DNA of 64,000 nt from Fibrisoma montanum (GCF_003583365.1 NZ_QXED01000009.1:124001-188000); one strand, 5' to 3'. Positions 8,671 to 18,637 are shown, counted from the first letter of the stretch. Translations and numbers: made by a program. The notes: generated from the sequence alone by a model not told the origin.

Positions 8671-11034
8671 TCAATACGTAAAATTCCAACTGATTGAGGG
8701 AATGATGGTGCCGAAGACCGATAGCTGATAGCTGCGGGTGGTGGTGTTGATGCGCTGAAAATAGATCGAGTACGCGTTGCGCCGGGCATAAACGTTGTAA
8801 AGCGAGAGCGACCAGTTGCTGTAACGTCGCTGCCCCGGCACGCGCCGACCGTCTTTGGTGAACGCTACGTCTAACCGGTGGTAGTCGGGGATGCGGTCGG
8901 CGTTGCGCTGCGAATAGTCAAGCACCACTACGCCGTTCAGGCGATACGTACCGTCGGGATAGGTCGTGGGGCGGCCGCTGGTACAGACAAAATTGGTGCC
9001 CAAGGTCCAGCCGCGTTTCCATTTCCACTGCGTCGAGACGGTCAGGTTGTGGGGCCGGTCGAAGGTAGCCGGATACCAGCTGCCCCCGTTGATCTGATTG
9101 ACGGCGAAGGGCGTGTTCACCCGGGCAAAGGTGCGGGCAAACGTATAGGCCAGCAGGCCCGTCAGCAGACCCCGCGTTTTCTGCACGCTCACCTCCACGC
9201 CATAGGCCCGACCCTCGGCCCGCAGCAGGTCGGCATCCAGCGTAGGGTTCAGCAGCAGCGTGGCCCCGTTACGGTACTCGACCAGGTCGGTGAGTTGTTT
9301 GTAATAGACCTCTACCGATGCCTCGTAGGTGTTGTCCAGGAAGTTGCGGAACAGCCCGGCCGCCCACTGATCGGCCAGTTGGGGGGGCACCAGCGGGTCG
9401 GCCAGTTTCCAGAAATCGACCGGTGAGATGGACGTAGTGTTCGAAATCAGGTGCAGGTACTGGCGGGTGCGGTTGTAGCTCAGCTTCAGCGACGTATTGG
9501 CCGCCAGTGTGGCCCGCACGGTCAGGCGCGGTTCCCAGCCGCCGTATTGGGCGATGGGTTGCCCCGCGCCCACCTGCGCCGTATCGGTGATGCTCTCGCG
9601 GGAGCGCGGTAAGCCCTCGGCGTATTGATACACCACGCCCGGCCCCCGGTTACTGAAGCGCACGTAGCGCACCCCTGCCTGCACCGACAACCACCGAATG
9701 GGCGTCCACTCGTCAGATACGTAGCCCGCCCACTCGGTGGCCTGCTCGGTGGGCAGCGTCTGCGGGTTGATGTTGGTATCGGTGCCGGTGGGCCGGATGA
9801 AGCCGGGCTTGAGCCGGTAGCTCGTCAGCGCACCACCCCACTCGATGCGGTGTTTGTCGGGCGTGAAAAGCCAGTCGAGCCGGGCGTCCTGCTGGCGGAT
9901 TTCAGACTGGTAGCGATACGTATTCTGGGCAGTCAGGCCGTCCAGAAAGAAGCGGTAGTTGCTGTGGGTGGCGCCTGCGTTCATACTTAGCCGGGGTGAA
10001 ACGTGTTGGCTCCAGCGCAGGGTAGCGAGCGTGCTCTGCCAGCCGAAGACCGTATCCTGCGGGAACTTGAAGCTGTCGAAGGCGTGGTAGCCCGTCGCCG
10101 TCAGTTGGCTGCCCTCGCCCAGCCGGTACGTGAGCCGCCCGTTGAGGTCGTAGAACGACGCCCGGTTGCGCCGGGTCGGATCGGGAAACAGGCCCAGCAT
10201 GAGGTTGGGGTAGGCTAGGCGCCCACCCGCTATGAACGTCAGTTTTTTGTTGCGCGTCAGCGGTCCGTTGGCCAGCAGCCGACTCGTAATCAGGCCAATA
10301 CCACCCGCAATGCTCAAACGCTCGTCGTTGCCGGGTTTGGTATTGAGCAGCAGCAGGCTCGATAGCCGCCCGCCGTAAGCGGCCGGAATGCCCCCCTTGT
10401 AGAGCGTTACGTCCTGAATGGCATCGGCGTTAAGATTACTCAACAGACCCAGCAGATGGCTGGTGTTGAAGATCGGGGCCCCATCGAGCAGCACGAGGTT
10501 CTGGTCAGCCGCCCCGCTCCGCACGTTGAAGCCAGCGGCCCCTTCGCCCACGCTCGTCACGCCCGGTTGCAGCAGCAGGGCCTTCAGTACGTCCACCTCG
10601 CCGAAGACCACCGGAATGTTTTTGAGGTTCTTCATATCGAGCCGCACCACGCTCATCTGAGCCGCCGTTACGTTGGCGTCGGGGGCGCGGCCCGTTACGA
10701 TCACCGGCGCCAACTGGCGGATGTCGGGGTTGAGTTCGACGTCGAGGTAAGCGTCCCCCCGGCGCATATCGACGTAGCGGGTGCGGGTGTAGTAGCCCAC
10801 CGCCGAGAAGGTCAGGGTGTAGGGGCCGGGCAGTACGCGCATCGTAAAACTGCCGGTGCTGTCGGTACGGGTCCCCGCGCCCTGTTTGGTATCATAGACC
10901 GATACGTTGGCCAGCGGCTTCTGCGTCGTACCGTCGATGACTTCGCCACTGATCGTAAAGCGTTTCTGGGCCGATACGCTCAACGCAGCGAGTAATACCG
11001 TAGCAAAAACAAGACGCGTAACTGAGCTGCGCAT
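8671..11034 (-). CDS. TonB-dependent receptor with carboxypeptidase-like regulatory domain
   Basis: 787 residues: signal peptide (MRSSVTRLVFATVLLAALSV), a CarboxypepD_reg-like beta-sandwich (about 25-105, FTISGEVIDGTTQKPLANV), a plug domain (about 115-230, with NVRSGAADQNLVLLDGAPIF) and a 22-strand-type barrel ending in an aromatic residue (SWNFTY). It imports an unknown ligand across the outer membrane using TonB energy. It is the last gene of a leftward operon after the kelch lipoprotein and DUF4249 genes; the pair TonB receptor plus DUF4249 recurs in Bacteroidota. The substrate is not predictable from sequence. Confidence 0.88.
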   Translation of the reverse strand: MRSSVTRLVFATVLLAALSVSAQKRFTISGEVIDGTTQKPLANVSVYDTKQGAGTRTDSTGSFTMRVLPGPYTLTFSAVGYYTRTRYVDMRRGDAYLDVELNPDIRQLAPVIVTGRAPDANVTAAQMSVVRLDMKNLKNIPVVFGEVDVLKALLLQPGVTSVGEGAAGFNVRSGAADQNLVLLDGAPIFNTSHLLGLLSNLNADAIQDVTLYKGGIPAAYGGRLSSLLLLNTKPGNDERLSIAGGIGLITSRLLANGPLTRNKKLTFIAGGRLAYPNLMLGLFPDPTRRNRASFYDLNGRLTYRLGEGSQLTATGYHAFDSFKFPQDTVFGWQSTLATLRWSQHVSPRLSMNAGATHSNYRFFLDGLTAQNTYRYQSEIRQQDARLDWLFTPDKHRIEWGGALTSYRLKPGFIRPTGTDTNINPQTLPTEQATEWAGYVSDEWTPIRWLSVQAGVRYVRFSNRGPGVVYQYAEGLPRSRESITDTAQVGAGQPIAQYGGWEPRLTVRATLAANTSLKLSYNRTRQYLHLISNTTSISPVDFWKLADPLVPPQLADQWAAGLFRNFLDNTYEASVEVYYKQLTDLVEYRNGATLLLNPTLDADLLRAEGRAYGVEVSVQKTRGLLTGLLAYTFARTFARVNTPFAVNQINGGSWYPATFDRPHNLTVSTQWKWKRGWTLGTNFVCTSGRPTTYPDGTYRLNGVVVLDYSQRNADRIPDYHRLDVAFTKDGRRVPGQRRYSNWSLSLYNVYARRNAYSIYFQRINTTTRSYQLSVFGTIIPSISWNFTY

Positions 11035-11074
11035 AGGCCGAAAAAAGGTTTACTACGTTGATCTGCCGACTCCG

Positions 11075-12133
11075 CTACCGGGCCGGCCAACCCGACGGGG
11101 GCACCAGAATGGGGTTAGAAAAATTACTGAAACAATTACCCGTAGGCGGAATGAACTGCTTGCCGTAGCGCACCAGAAAGCGGTTGTAATTGATGGTGTC
11201 GCCTGGAATGGTTAGGCGCTGCTGACTCACCGCCGATGCGCCAAAGAAGCCCAACGCCCGGATGGTGGTATCCTTGACGGCCCGTACATTCCCTTCGATG
11301 CTGGCGGGCTGGGCATCAAACAGCGACCCGCTACGGGTCCGCTGCTGTTCAAAGAGCGTCCAGTACTGGTAAGCCGCCCGGGTCAGCGAAAACTGCTGTA
11401 CCTGCACATATTGAGCGCCAACGGCCTGTATGGGCGCACTCAGTACCACCCGTCCACTAATGCGATTCCCATTGACGAGTGCGTCTGATAACACATCGCC
11501 CGGAGGCCCGTACGTAGGCACCCAGCACGAACATGCACAATCGTCTGTAACGAAGACGGAGGGCGGAGGATTCTGGGGATCAAATCGGACCCAGCGTCGT
11601 CCATATGCCAGCGCTGACCAGCGATAGTAGTTTTCGGGGGTGGGTGGGTCCTGGGTATCAATCAAAATATCGTATACGTCGGGTTGGCGTAAGTAATCCA
11701 GTCGTCGACGGTAACGTGCCCGAAGCGGATCGAGCACAGGGACTGGATTCAGCCGTTCGGTCCGGGACTCGTAGCTGGTGCCGTCCGGCAGCGTTACAGA
11801 CAGGATGTAAGAACGACCTACTTGCCCAGTGAAGGTACTATCGCGCAGACTGTAGTAAGCCGGTGCAAATGGATCGGGCACCAGCCGTACGCTTCGCCCC
11901 TGGTCGTCGCGGATGACCACCAGCGCATCGTTGACAACCAACTCGGGTGGGGCGGGGTTAGCGGATGTATAGCGTCCGGTGTAGGTAAGCCGTACCCAGG
12001 GAAACGGCCCATCGGTCACCAATCCCTCAACAACCAACCGACGCTCCGTCTGGCGAATGGGCAAGTCTACCTGATCCACACAGGCGATGAGCAGACCTAT
12101 TAATAATACACTGATTGATAGCCGTTGTATCAT
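11075..12133 (-). CDS. DUF4249 lipoprotein
   Basis: The start at 12133 (MIQRLSISVLLIGLLIAC) gives a lipoprotein signal with lipobox LIAC (Cys 18); a longer in-frame extension to 12361 would overlap the upstream gene and lacks a signal. The ~352-residue mature part starts with DLPIRQTERRLVVEGLVTDG, the typical DUF4249 opening, and has a CACSCW cluster in the middle. DUF4249 proteins are usually encoded beside a TonB receptor and are thought to be its surface lipoprotein partner; the function is not proven. It lies 40 bases before the receptor gene and 38 bases after the kelch gene, so it is co-transcribed. Confidence 0.85.
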   Translation of the reverse strand: MIQRLSISVLLIGLLIACVDQVDLPIRQTERRLVVEGLVTDGPFPWVRLTYTGRYTSANPAPPELVVNDALVVIRDDQGRSVRLVPDPFAPAYYSLRDSTFTGQVGRSYILSVTLPDGTSYESRTERLNPVPVLDPLRARYRRRLDYLRQPDVYDILIDTQDPPTPENYYRWSALAYGRRWVRFDPQNPPPSVFVTDDCACSCWVPTYGPPGDVLSDALVNGNRISGRVVLSAPIQAVGAQYVQVQQFSLTRAAYQYWTLFEQQRTRSGSLFDAQPASIEGNVRAVKDTTIRALGFFGASAVSQQRLTIPGDTINYNRFLVRYGKQFIPPTGNCFSNFSNPILVPPSGWPAR

Positions 12134-12171
12134 TGCATAACCCGATCCCCGGATCAGGACTCGTGAATCAA

Positions 12172-13515
12172 TCAAAGTTGTATTTCCCACCAATCCGTGC
12201 AGCCCACCAACCGGATGCCCCCAGCGGCCGTAGGCTGATGCTCGTATCCCCAACCAAGAAACGTACGGCCGGGTTGCTGCCCCACCGTCAGATAGATACT
12301 GCCCTGCCCAGGGTAATCCGTTACGTACTGCCAGCGATCGGTGGCGGGGTCGTATTGCCAAAGATCGCGTAACGTATCCTCATTGGCGTTAAGGCCGAGC
12401 CCAAAAAAAACCCGGCTGCCCGCCGTGAAGCCAATGCCCTGCCGACGAACCGGACCTGGGAAGTCAGCACGGCGGCTCCACTGTTCACGCTGCATATCAA
12501 ACGCCCACAGATGAGCAGCCTGCCCCGGCCGCTGATTGACGACGTAGCCGGTGTCGCCAATCCGGAAAGTAGCCAGCGTACCCGTTGGCTCTGGAAAATC
12601 AGTTGTGCGGTACTGCCCCCAGTCACCCCGTCGCACCCAGACCTGCTGCGACCCTTCAACCAGTTGGTAAGCCCGGTCAAGTGTCGTAAAGAAGCGAACT
12701 TCGCCATCGGGGCCGGCAAAGAACGGCTCGATAATACGCAGCCCGCCCATGTCTTTTAGGTACACCCGTTGGCTGGGCAGCACCTCGTTGACTAAAAAGC
12801 CCAGTCCGGCCAGGTCATAGTAAACCCCTTCAACAGCCCTTAGTCGGTAACGTATTAACCCATGCCGTGGTGTGGGCGGCTGAGCATTCACCGGCACCCA
12901 GTCATCATTCTGCGTATCGTAGTACAAGGTCTGCCACTTGCTCTCATTCTGGTATCGCCACACCGACAGCAACCGGCGGTCATCGCGTTCGGGGGTGTTA
13001 TCCGTACTCAGTGCGCTGCCAGCAAAGTCCCCGCCCACCAGGGGTGCATGGGCCAGCCGCAGCCAGCGCGGGCCGCTCAGGCGGTGGGTATACAGCCGCT
13101 CCACCTTGACCGAGTCGCCCCCGGCATTGCGGGTTTGGAAACGCAGCCGGTACGTTTGCCCAACGGTTAGCCCGCCAACCCGGTAAGGAACTATGTTAAA
13201 CTGGGTAAGCCGCTGGGTCTGCCCAGCAGACAGCGCTTTACGCTGACCGGCCTGATCAAGCCATGTAAGCTGCCAATTGGTATCTGCAAACTGGAAGCCC
13301 GCTTTGACCACTATCTCGGCTTGATCGGAAGCTAGTGGCTGGATACTAACGACGGCTGGTGAGATGATAGTTGGCGATTCTTCGGCTATTATTATCGGAT
13401 CAACGGGGCGCTGGCAGCTAAAGCATCCTGCCAGGCAAGCTGTTATACCCAAGGAAACAAGCTTCCGAACGTTGCAAAATAGCGCCGTATGTCTTCGTCC
13501 CAACACCATAAACAT
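12172..13515 (-). CDS. Kelch-repeat-like beta-propeller lipoprotein
   Basis: 447 residues. The N-terminus has a basic segment, a hydrophobic core and lipobox LAGC (Cys 31). A fibronectin-like domain follows (about 45-135), then a propeller region with repeating Trp-rich blades such as LWAFDMQREQWSRRADFPGP and LWQYDPATDRWQYVTDYPG, the usual kelch motif signature. It is likely anchored at the outer membrane and may bind or present a ligand for the downstream TonB receptor. It is the first gene of the three-gene operon. A degraded copy of its N-terminal domain lies just upstream (13563-13760). Confidence 0.8.
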   Translation of the reverse strand: MFMVLGRRHTALFCNVRKLVSLGITACLAGCFSCQRPVDPIIIAEESPTIISPAVVSIQPLASDQAEIVVKAGFQFADTNWQLTWLDQAGQRKALSAGQTQRLTQFNIVPYRVGGLTVGQTYRLRFQTRNAGGDSVKVERLYTHRLSGPRWLRLAHAPLVGGDFAGSALSTDNTPERDDRRLLSVWRYQNESKWQTLYYDTQNDDWVPVNAQPPTPRHGLIRYRLRAVEGVYYDLAGLGFLVNEVLPSQRVYLKDMGGLRIIEPFFAGPDGEVRFFTTLDRAYQLVEGSQQVWVRRGDWGQYRTTDFPEPTGTLATFRIGDTGYVVNQRPGQAAHLWAFDMQREQWSRRADFPGPVRRQGIGFTAGSRVFFGLGLNANEDTLRDLWQYDPATDRWQYVTDYPGQGSIYLTVGQQPGRTFLGWGYEHQPTAAGGIRLVGCTDWWEIQL

Positions 13516-13562
13516 TCTGCAATTTATGCGTTATACTGAAGCCTGTTATTAAGCGAGAGAAC

Positions 13563-13760
13563 CTAAGTATTTATCAGTTCAACAGGCTCACACGACGTAA
13601 GTGCAACTGCGATTTTTAGCCAGCTAATACGTGTCAGCACATAATCGGACCGGTCCAGTTGGCAATTATAGGTTACAATCACCGCAGCCTGCCCAGCAAC
13701 GAGCGGTTGCACGGACACGATAGCAGCCCGAACGGGCGGCACTCTACCACCACAACTAAT
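13563..13760 (-). pseudogene. Remnant of a kelch-lipoprotein N-terminal domain
   Basis: A stop-bounded reading frame of about 65 codons without a good start encodes AAIVSVQPLVAGQAAVIV followed by CQLDRSDY and RISWLK. The functional gene next to it has AVVSIQPLASDQAEIVV, then FQFADTNWQLTWL. The order and spacing agree, so this looks like the remains of a tandem duplicate. No lipoprotein signal survives upstream. Confidence 0.5.
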
Positions 13761-13815
13761 TCAGGTCGTTGGCTACCCAGAAGGTGAACGAAACGTAAGG
13801 AGTGAGGTGACATTG

Positions 13816-13858
13816 CAATATAAAAGGATTGGGAAGCATTCCCAATCCTTTTATATTG
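13816..13858 (-). terminator. Perfect 20-bp hairpin after the efflux operon
   Basis: 13816-13835 (CAATATAAAAGGATTGGGAA) is the exact complement of 13839-13858, with a 3-base loop. It lies 42 bases beyond the stop of the outer membrane factor gene and probably ends efflux-operon transcription. The A/T-rich lower stem supplies U-rich RNA in either direction. Confidence 0.8.
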
Positions 13859-13900
13859 TGTCCAGTATGCGGTTCCTGAGTTACTTTATGCTCTTAGGGT

Positions 13901-15361
13901 TTACTGCCAGCCGCCACCCAGCGCCCGGTACAGGTCGATGAGCGACAGGAACTGCGCCTGTTTGGTGTTGATCAGGCTTAGCTCAGCATCCAGAACCGAT
14001 CGTTGCGCGGTGATCACTTCCAGATACGTAGCGTAGCCGGTTCCGAACAGATCATCGGAGGTTCGGGCGGCCTGCCGCAGAACGGCTACCTCCTGCGTTT
14101 GCAGATCCGCTACGTTCCTGAAGTTTTCCAGCCCTTTCAGGCTCGTCACCACCTCCGATACGCCGGTCAGGATGGCCCGCTGATACCCATAGTACGCTTC
14201 CCGGCTTTGCGCTTCAACGGCGCGCAGATTGCCTTTCAGGAACCGGCGATTGAAGACCGGGGCCGTCAGACTGCCCAGCACGCCCAGCGCCAGCGACTGC
14301 GGATTGACCAGCACACTGGCCCGGAACGCGTTCAGACCGGCATAGGGCGTCAGGTTCAGCGAGGGCAGGAACTGCGCCTGCGCAACGGCTACGTCCACGT
14401 TGGCCGCTTCCAGTTCACGTTCTGCCTGCCGGATGTCGGGCCGACGACGTACCAACTGCGACGGAATCCCGGCCGCTACAACCGGCGGCAACTGCTGCTT
14501 TTCAATGGATTCTCCGCGCGTAATGGGTTGCGGATACCGCCCGAGCAGCGCATTCAGCTGGTTTTCAGTCCGGACAATATCCTGCCGCACCCGACCCTCC
14601 AGGCTGCGTGTGTTGAGGAGCTGCGCCCGGAACTGCTGCACGGCCAGTTCCGTAACCCGGCCGGCGGCTTTCTGAACCTCAACGAGTTCTACGGCCCGCC
14701 GTTGCAGGGCTTCGTTCTCGCGGATGATCTCCAGTTCGGCATCCAGTGCCAGCAGCGTATAATAAAACCGGGCGACATCGGCCGCCAGATTCGTGATGAT
14801 CAGATTACGTCCCTCCTGCGACGCCAGCACACGGGTATAGGCCGCCCGGCGCTGGTTGCGCAGTTTGCCCCAGATGTCCAGCTCCCACGACGCCCGGAAG
14901 CCTACGAAATAATCCGGCGTGGGGTTCGGGATCACGTTCGGTCCGGTGATGTTCTCCGACAGGTTGGTATCGAAGTTACCGACGCCGTTGAGCGAGTACC
15001 GGGCGTACCGATCTACCCCGGCCGATACCACCGCATCGACCTGCGGCAGCAGCACTCCCTGCGAGATATCGTAGTTGGCCCGCGCGATTTCAATACGCTG
15101 GAGCGCAATCCGCAGATCCGGGTTGCGGGCCAGGGCCGTGTCGATCAGCGCGACCAGATTCGGGTCGGCAAACAGTGTCCGGTACGGCCGGTCGCCGATA
15201 CTGGCCGAATCCTGGCCACCGGCATACGACGTGGGCACCGACATAACCGGCGTAGGCGCTGGGTTGTGCATAATCCGGCACCCCCCCAGGCTACCCGCCA
15301 TGACGACACTGATGAGTGGTATTATGAATTTACGATCCTTGAAGAACGGCACCGTTAGCAT
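13901..15361 (-). CDS. Outer membrane factor lipoprotein of an RND efflux system (NodT/TolC family)
   Basis: 486 residues with a lipoprotein signal ending SLGGC. Two repeated OEP domains follow, with the family patterns SWELDIWGKLRNQRRAAY and LRRRPDIRQAERELEAAN (here seen as VRRRPDIRQAE). Three copies assemble into a channel-tunnel through the outer membrane and periplasm. The start overlaps the end of the pump gene by 32 bases, so the two are translationally linked, and the gene ends the adaptor-pump-channel operon. The length and motifs are normal for the family. Confidence 0.93.
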   Translation of the reverse strand: MLTVPFFKDRKFIIPLISVVMAGSLGGCRIMHNPAPTPVMSVPTSYAGGQDSASIGDRPYRTLFADPNLVALIDTALARNPDLRIALQRIEIARANYDISQGVLLPQVDAVVSAGVDRYARYSLNGVGNFDTNLSENITGPNVIPNPTPDYFVGFRASWELDIWGKLRNQRRAAYTRVLASQEGRNLIITNLAADVARFYYTLLALDAELEIIRENEALQRRAVELVEVQKAAGRVTELAVQQFRAQLLNTRSLEGRVRQDIVRTENQLNALLGRYPQPITRGESIEKQQLPPVVAAGIPSQLVRRRPDIRQAERELEAANVDVAVAQAQFLPSLNLTPYAGLNAFRASVLVNPQSLALGVLGSLTAPVFNRRFLKGNLRAVEAQSREAYYGYQRAILTGVSEVVTSLKGLENFRNVADLQTQEVAVLRQAARTSDDLFGTGYATYLEVITAQRSVLDAELSLINTKQAQFLSLIDLYRALGGGWQ

Positions 15362-18300
15362 TCGTTTTAATGGCTATTGACTTTTTAGATGGTTGATCGC
15401 CGGCGGAATCTTTTGGACCAAACCGCTCAGCGATTCGGGCAAACAGAACATACAGGCCAGGCACCAGCACCAGGCCAAAGATGGTACCGATGAGCATACC
15501 ACCCGCAGCCGCCGTACCGATGGACCGGTTACCCAACGCCCCGGCTCCCGATGCAATACAGAGCGGAATCAGCCCCATGATAAAAGCAAACGACGTCATC
15601 AGAATCGGTCGCAGACGCGTTACGGCTCCTTCGATAGCGGCCTTGACAATTGGCAACCCCTCCTTCTGACGCTGGTTGGCAAATTCCACGATCAGGATGG
15701 CGTTTTTACCCAGCAGACCGATGAGCATGATAAGCGACACCTGGGCGTAGATGTTGTTTTGCAGACCTGCCAGTTGCAGACAGAGGAACGAGCCGAAGAT
15801 ACCCGCCGGCAAGGACAACAGCACCGACAATGGTAACAGCACGCTTTCATACTGCGCTACCAGCAGCAGGTACACAAACACCAGACAGATCAGGAAAATA
15901 TAGATGGCCTGATCGCCCGACAGCACTTCTTCCCGCGACATACCCGACCACTCGAAGGTGAAACCACGCGGCAGTTCCTTCTCCGCCACTTCTTCAATGA
16001 CCCGCAGGGCATCGCCACTACTATAGCCCGGAGCCGGACTACCGTTGATCATCGCCGACGTGTACAGGTTATAGCGCGTGAGCTGTTCCGGACCGTAGAC
16101 CCGCTCCAGCCGGACAAAGTTTGAGTATGGCACCATCTCGCCTTTGTCGTTCTTTACCCGCAGCGTCAGTACGTCTTCGGGCTTGGTACGGTATTCCGGC
16201 GAAGCCTGCACATACACCCGGTACATCTGCTCGAAGCGAATAAAGTTGGTTGCATAGAAGCTACCCATCAGGGTTTGCAGCGTATTCATCGCATTCTCGA
16301 TGGATACCCCCTTCTGCGCGGCCTTGTCCTGATCGACATGCAACAGGTATTGCGGGTAGCTCGGGTCAAAACTGGTGAAGGCCGTACCGATTTCAGGGCG
16401 CTTCTTAAGCTCAGCAATGAAGTCGTCGGCTACGTCCTTCACCTTCTGAAGATCGCCCGAACGGGAGCGGTCCAGCAAGCGCAGTTCGAAGCCACTGGTA
16501 TTACCAAAACCCGGCACCGTTGGTGGCGGCAGATACTGAATCTGCGCATCCTGAATGTGTTTCGTTTTATCCTCCAGCTCGGTAATCACGTCATCGACCG
16601 ACTGTTTCCGTTCGTCCCACCCTTTCAGGTTGATCATGCCCATCCCGAATGAAGCACCCGCCCCATCGGTGAACAGACTAAACCCGGATAGGGTCGATAC
16701 GTTCTCAACGGCTTCTATTTTAGAGGCTACCCGCTGCACCTCATCCATCGCATTCTCCGTCCGCTGCACCGTAGCCCCTACGGGGGTTGTCAGGTTGACG
16801 TAAATCATGCCCTGGTCCTCGGTCGGGATGAAACCGCTCGGCAGAATGGAACTCAGGCTCCACGTACCGCCGGCAAACAAAGCCAGCATACCCAGCGTGA
16901 TGACGGTTCGGCTTACCACCCGTTTCAGCAGACTCTGGTAGCGGCCCGTTACGCGCTCGAACCACCGGTTAAACGCACCGAAGAACCGGCCCATCAGCCC
17001 TTTCTCAACGTGATTCGGGTCGTGCGGCTTCAGCATGATGGCACAGAGGGCGGGCGTAAGCGTGACGGCGTTGATACCCGAGATGACGATAGAGATCGCC
17101 AGCGTCAGTGAGAACTGCCGGTAGAAGATACCCACCGGCCCCGACAGAAAGGCTACCGGCACGAACACCGCCGACATGACCAGTGTGATGGCCACCAGCG
17201 CCCCGCTGATTTCTTTCATAGCCACGAACGTAGCCTCTCTGGGTCCCAGGTGTTCCTCGGCCATTTTGGCGTGAACCGCTTCGACCACTACAATGGCGTT
17301 ATCGACCACAATACCGATGGCCAGCACCAGCGCGAACAAGGTCAGGAGGTTGATCGAGAAGCCGATCGCGCTCATAAACGCAAAGGCTCCGATCAGCGCC
17401 ACCGGTACGGCCAGCGCACAGATCACCGTCGACCGCCAGTCCTGCAGGAAAATGAACACGACCAGGAATACCAGAATAAACGCTTCAAACAGGGTATGCA
17501 GTACCTCGTCGATGGACGCATCCAGAAAGCGCGATACGTCGTAGGCGTAGTTGTAGGTCATCCCTGCCGGGAAGGTTTCGCTCTTCAACTCGGCCATCCG
17601 GGCTTTCACGTTGGCGATAACTTCGCTGGCGTTGGAGCCGGGCCGCTGCTTGAGCATGATCGACGCCGATGGACGGCCGTCGGTTTTGGAGGTAATCATG
17701 TACTCGGCCGATCCGAATTCGACATCAGCTACGTCTTTCAGACGCAGGATTGAGCCGTCGGGGTCGGCCCGCAGCACGATGTTGGCGTATTGTTCGGGCG
17801 TAACAAACTTACCCGTATAGCGCAGTACGTACTGGAGCTCCTGCGGGGCGCGGTCGGCGCTTTCGCCGGCTTTACCGGGAGCCGCTTCTACATTCTGCTT
17901 CTGCAGCGCCAGCACCACTTCATCCGCCGATACGTTGTAGGCATTCATCCGGTCGGGCTTCAGCCAGACCCGCATCGAATAGTCCCGCGACCCCATGATC
18001 TGGGCAAATCCCACGCCGTTGATCCGCCGAAGCTCCTGCAGGATGTTGATGTCGGCGAAGTTGTAAATGAATTTTTCATCGACGGACGGATCCTCACTGA
18101 CCAGGTTGATGTACAGCAGCATACTGTTCACCTCTTTCTCGGTCACCACCCCGGCCTTGATCACTTCCGGCGGCAGTTCGTCCAGTACCGACGTCACCCG
18201 GTTCTGTACGTTCATGGCCGCCAGGTCGGGATCCATACCTACTTCAAAATTGATGGTAATCAGCGTAACGCCGTCGTTGCCCGATACCGACGTCATGTAG

Positions 18301-18527
18301 GTCATGCCCGGTACGCCGTTGATAGCCCGTTCCAGCGGGGTGGCAACGGCTTTCGTACTCACTTCGGCATTGGCACCGGTGTATTTGGCCGTAACCGTTA
18401 CCGAAGGCGGTACGATATCCGGGAATTGCGTGATCGGTAAGCCAATTAAAGCCAGCACACCCAATAGTAAGATTAAGACCGAGATAACGGCTGATAATAG
18501 TGGGCGCTTTATGAATATATCGAACAT
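15330..18527 (-). CDS. RND multidrug efflux pump, HAE1 family inner-membrane subunit
   Basis: 1065 residues starting MFDIFIKRPLLSAVISVLIL. The protein has the duplicated RND plan: helix 1, a large periplasmic loop (about 30-335), helices 2-7, a second loop (about 560-870) and helices 8-12. Family motifs include GIVVDNAIVVVEAV in helix 4 (with the proton-relay Asp pair region) and GLLGKNAILIVEFA in helix 10. It is a proton-driven pump for hydrophobic compounds that takes substrate from the periplasm to the channel. The adaptor gene is 165 bases upstream and the channel gene overlaps its end. The exact substrates are unknown; AcrB/MexB-like drugs or solvents are likely. Confidence 0.94.
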   Translation of the reverse strand: MFDIFIKRPLLSAVISVLILLLGVLALIGLPITQFPDIVPPSVTVTAKYTGANAEVSTKAVATPLERAINGVPGMTYMTSVSGNDGVTLITINFEVGMDPDLAAMNVQNRVTSVLDELPPEVIKAGVVTEKEVNSMLLYINLVSEDPSVDEKFIYNFADINILQELRRINGVGFAQIMGSRDYSMRVWLKPDRMNAYNVSADEVVLALQKQNVEAAPGKAGESADRAPQELQYVLRYTGKFVTPEQYANIVLRADPDGSILRLKDVADVEFGSAEYMITSKTDGRPSASIMLKQRPGSNASEVIANVKARMAELKSETFPAGMTYNYAYDVSRFLDASIDEVLHTLFEAFILVFLVVFIFLQDWRSTVICALAVPVALIGAFAFMSAIGFSINLLTLFALVLAIGIVVDNAIVVVEAVHAKMAEEHLGPREATFVAMKEISGALVAITLVMSAVFVPVAFLSGPVGIFYRQFSLTLAISIVISGINAVTLTPALCAIMLKPHDPNHVEKGLMGRFFGAFNRWFERVTGRYQSLLKRVVSRTVITLGMLALFAGGTWSLSSILPSGFIPTEDQGMIYVNLTTPVGATVQRTENAMDEVQRVASKIEAVENVSTLSGFSLFTDGAGASFGMGMINLKGWDERKQSVDDVITELEDKTKHIQDAQIQYLPPPTVPGFGNTSGFELRLLDRSRSGDLQKVKDVADDFIAELKKRPEIGTAFTSFDPSYPQYLLHVDQDKAAQKGVSIENAMNTLQTLMGSFYATNFIRFEQMYRVYVQASPEYRTKPEDVLTLRVKNDKGEMVPYSNFVRLERVYGPEQLTRYNLYTSAMINGSPAPGYSSGDALRVIEEVAEKELPRGFTFEWSGMSREEVLSGDQAIYIFLICLVFVYLLLVAQYESVLLPLSVLLSLPAGIFGSFLCLQLAGLQNNIYAQVSLIMLIGLLGKNAILIVEFANQRQKEGLPIVKAAIEGAVTRLRPILMTSFAFIMGLIPLCIASGAGALGNRSIGTAAAGGMLIGTIFGLVLVPGLYVLFARIAERFGPKDSAGDQPSKKSIAIKTNANGAVLQGS

Positions 18528-18637
18528 GAATAATTCGGTTTACAATGTCTGGTTTTCGGTGTTCAGTTCTCGGTGTTCAGCAACACTACCGAAACGCATC
18601 ATAGGTCTGGTACAATTTACAGTACTCGGGGTACCGA

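Larger units (their letters stand above)
13516..13900. other. Intergenic region (385 bases)
   Basis: Holds the leader of the kelch operon (right next to 13515), the gene remnant at 13563-13760 and the hairpin at 13816-13858. I see no intact gene. Confidence 0.6.

Noticed and set aside
12134-12361. A longer start for the DUF4249 gene
   Set aside because: It would overlap the kelch gene by ~190 bases and bury the lipoprotein signal in the middle of the protein.
14003-15358. A 451-codon open frame opposite the outer membrane factor gene
   Set aside because: It is antisense to a gene with clear family motifs; its translation is Arg/Gln/Pro-rich with no domain, as expected for a shadow in GC-rich DNA.
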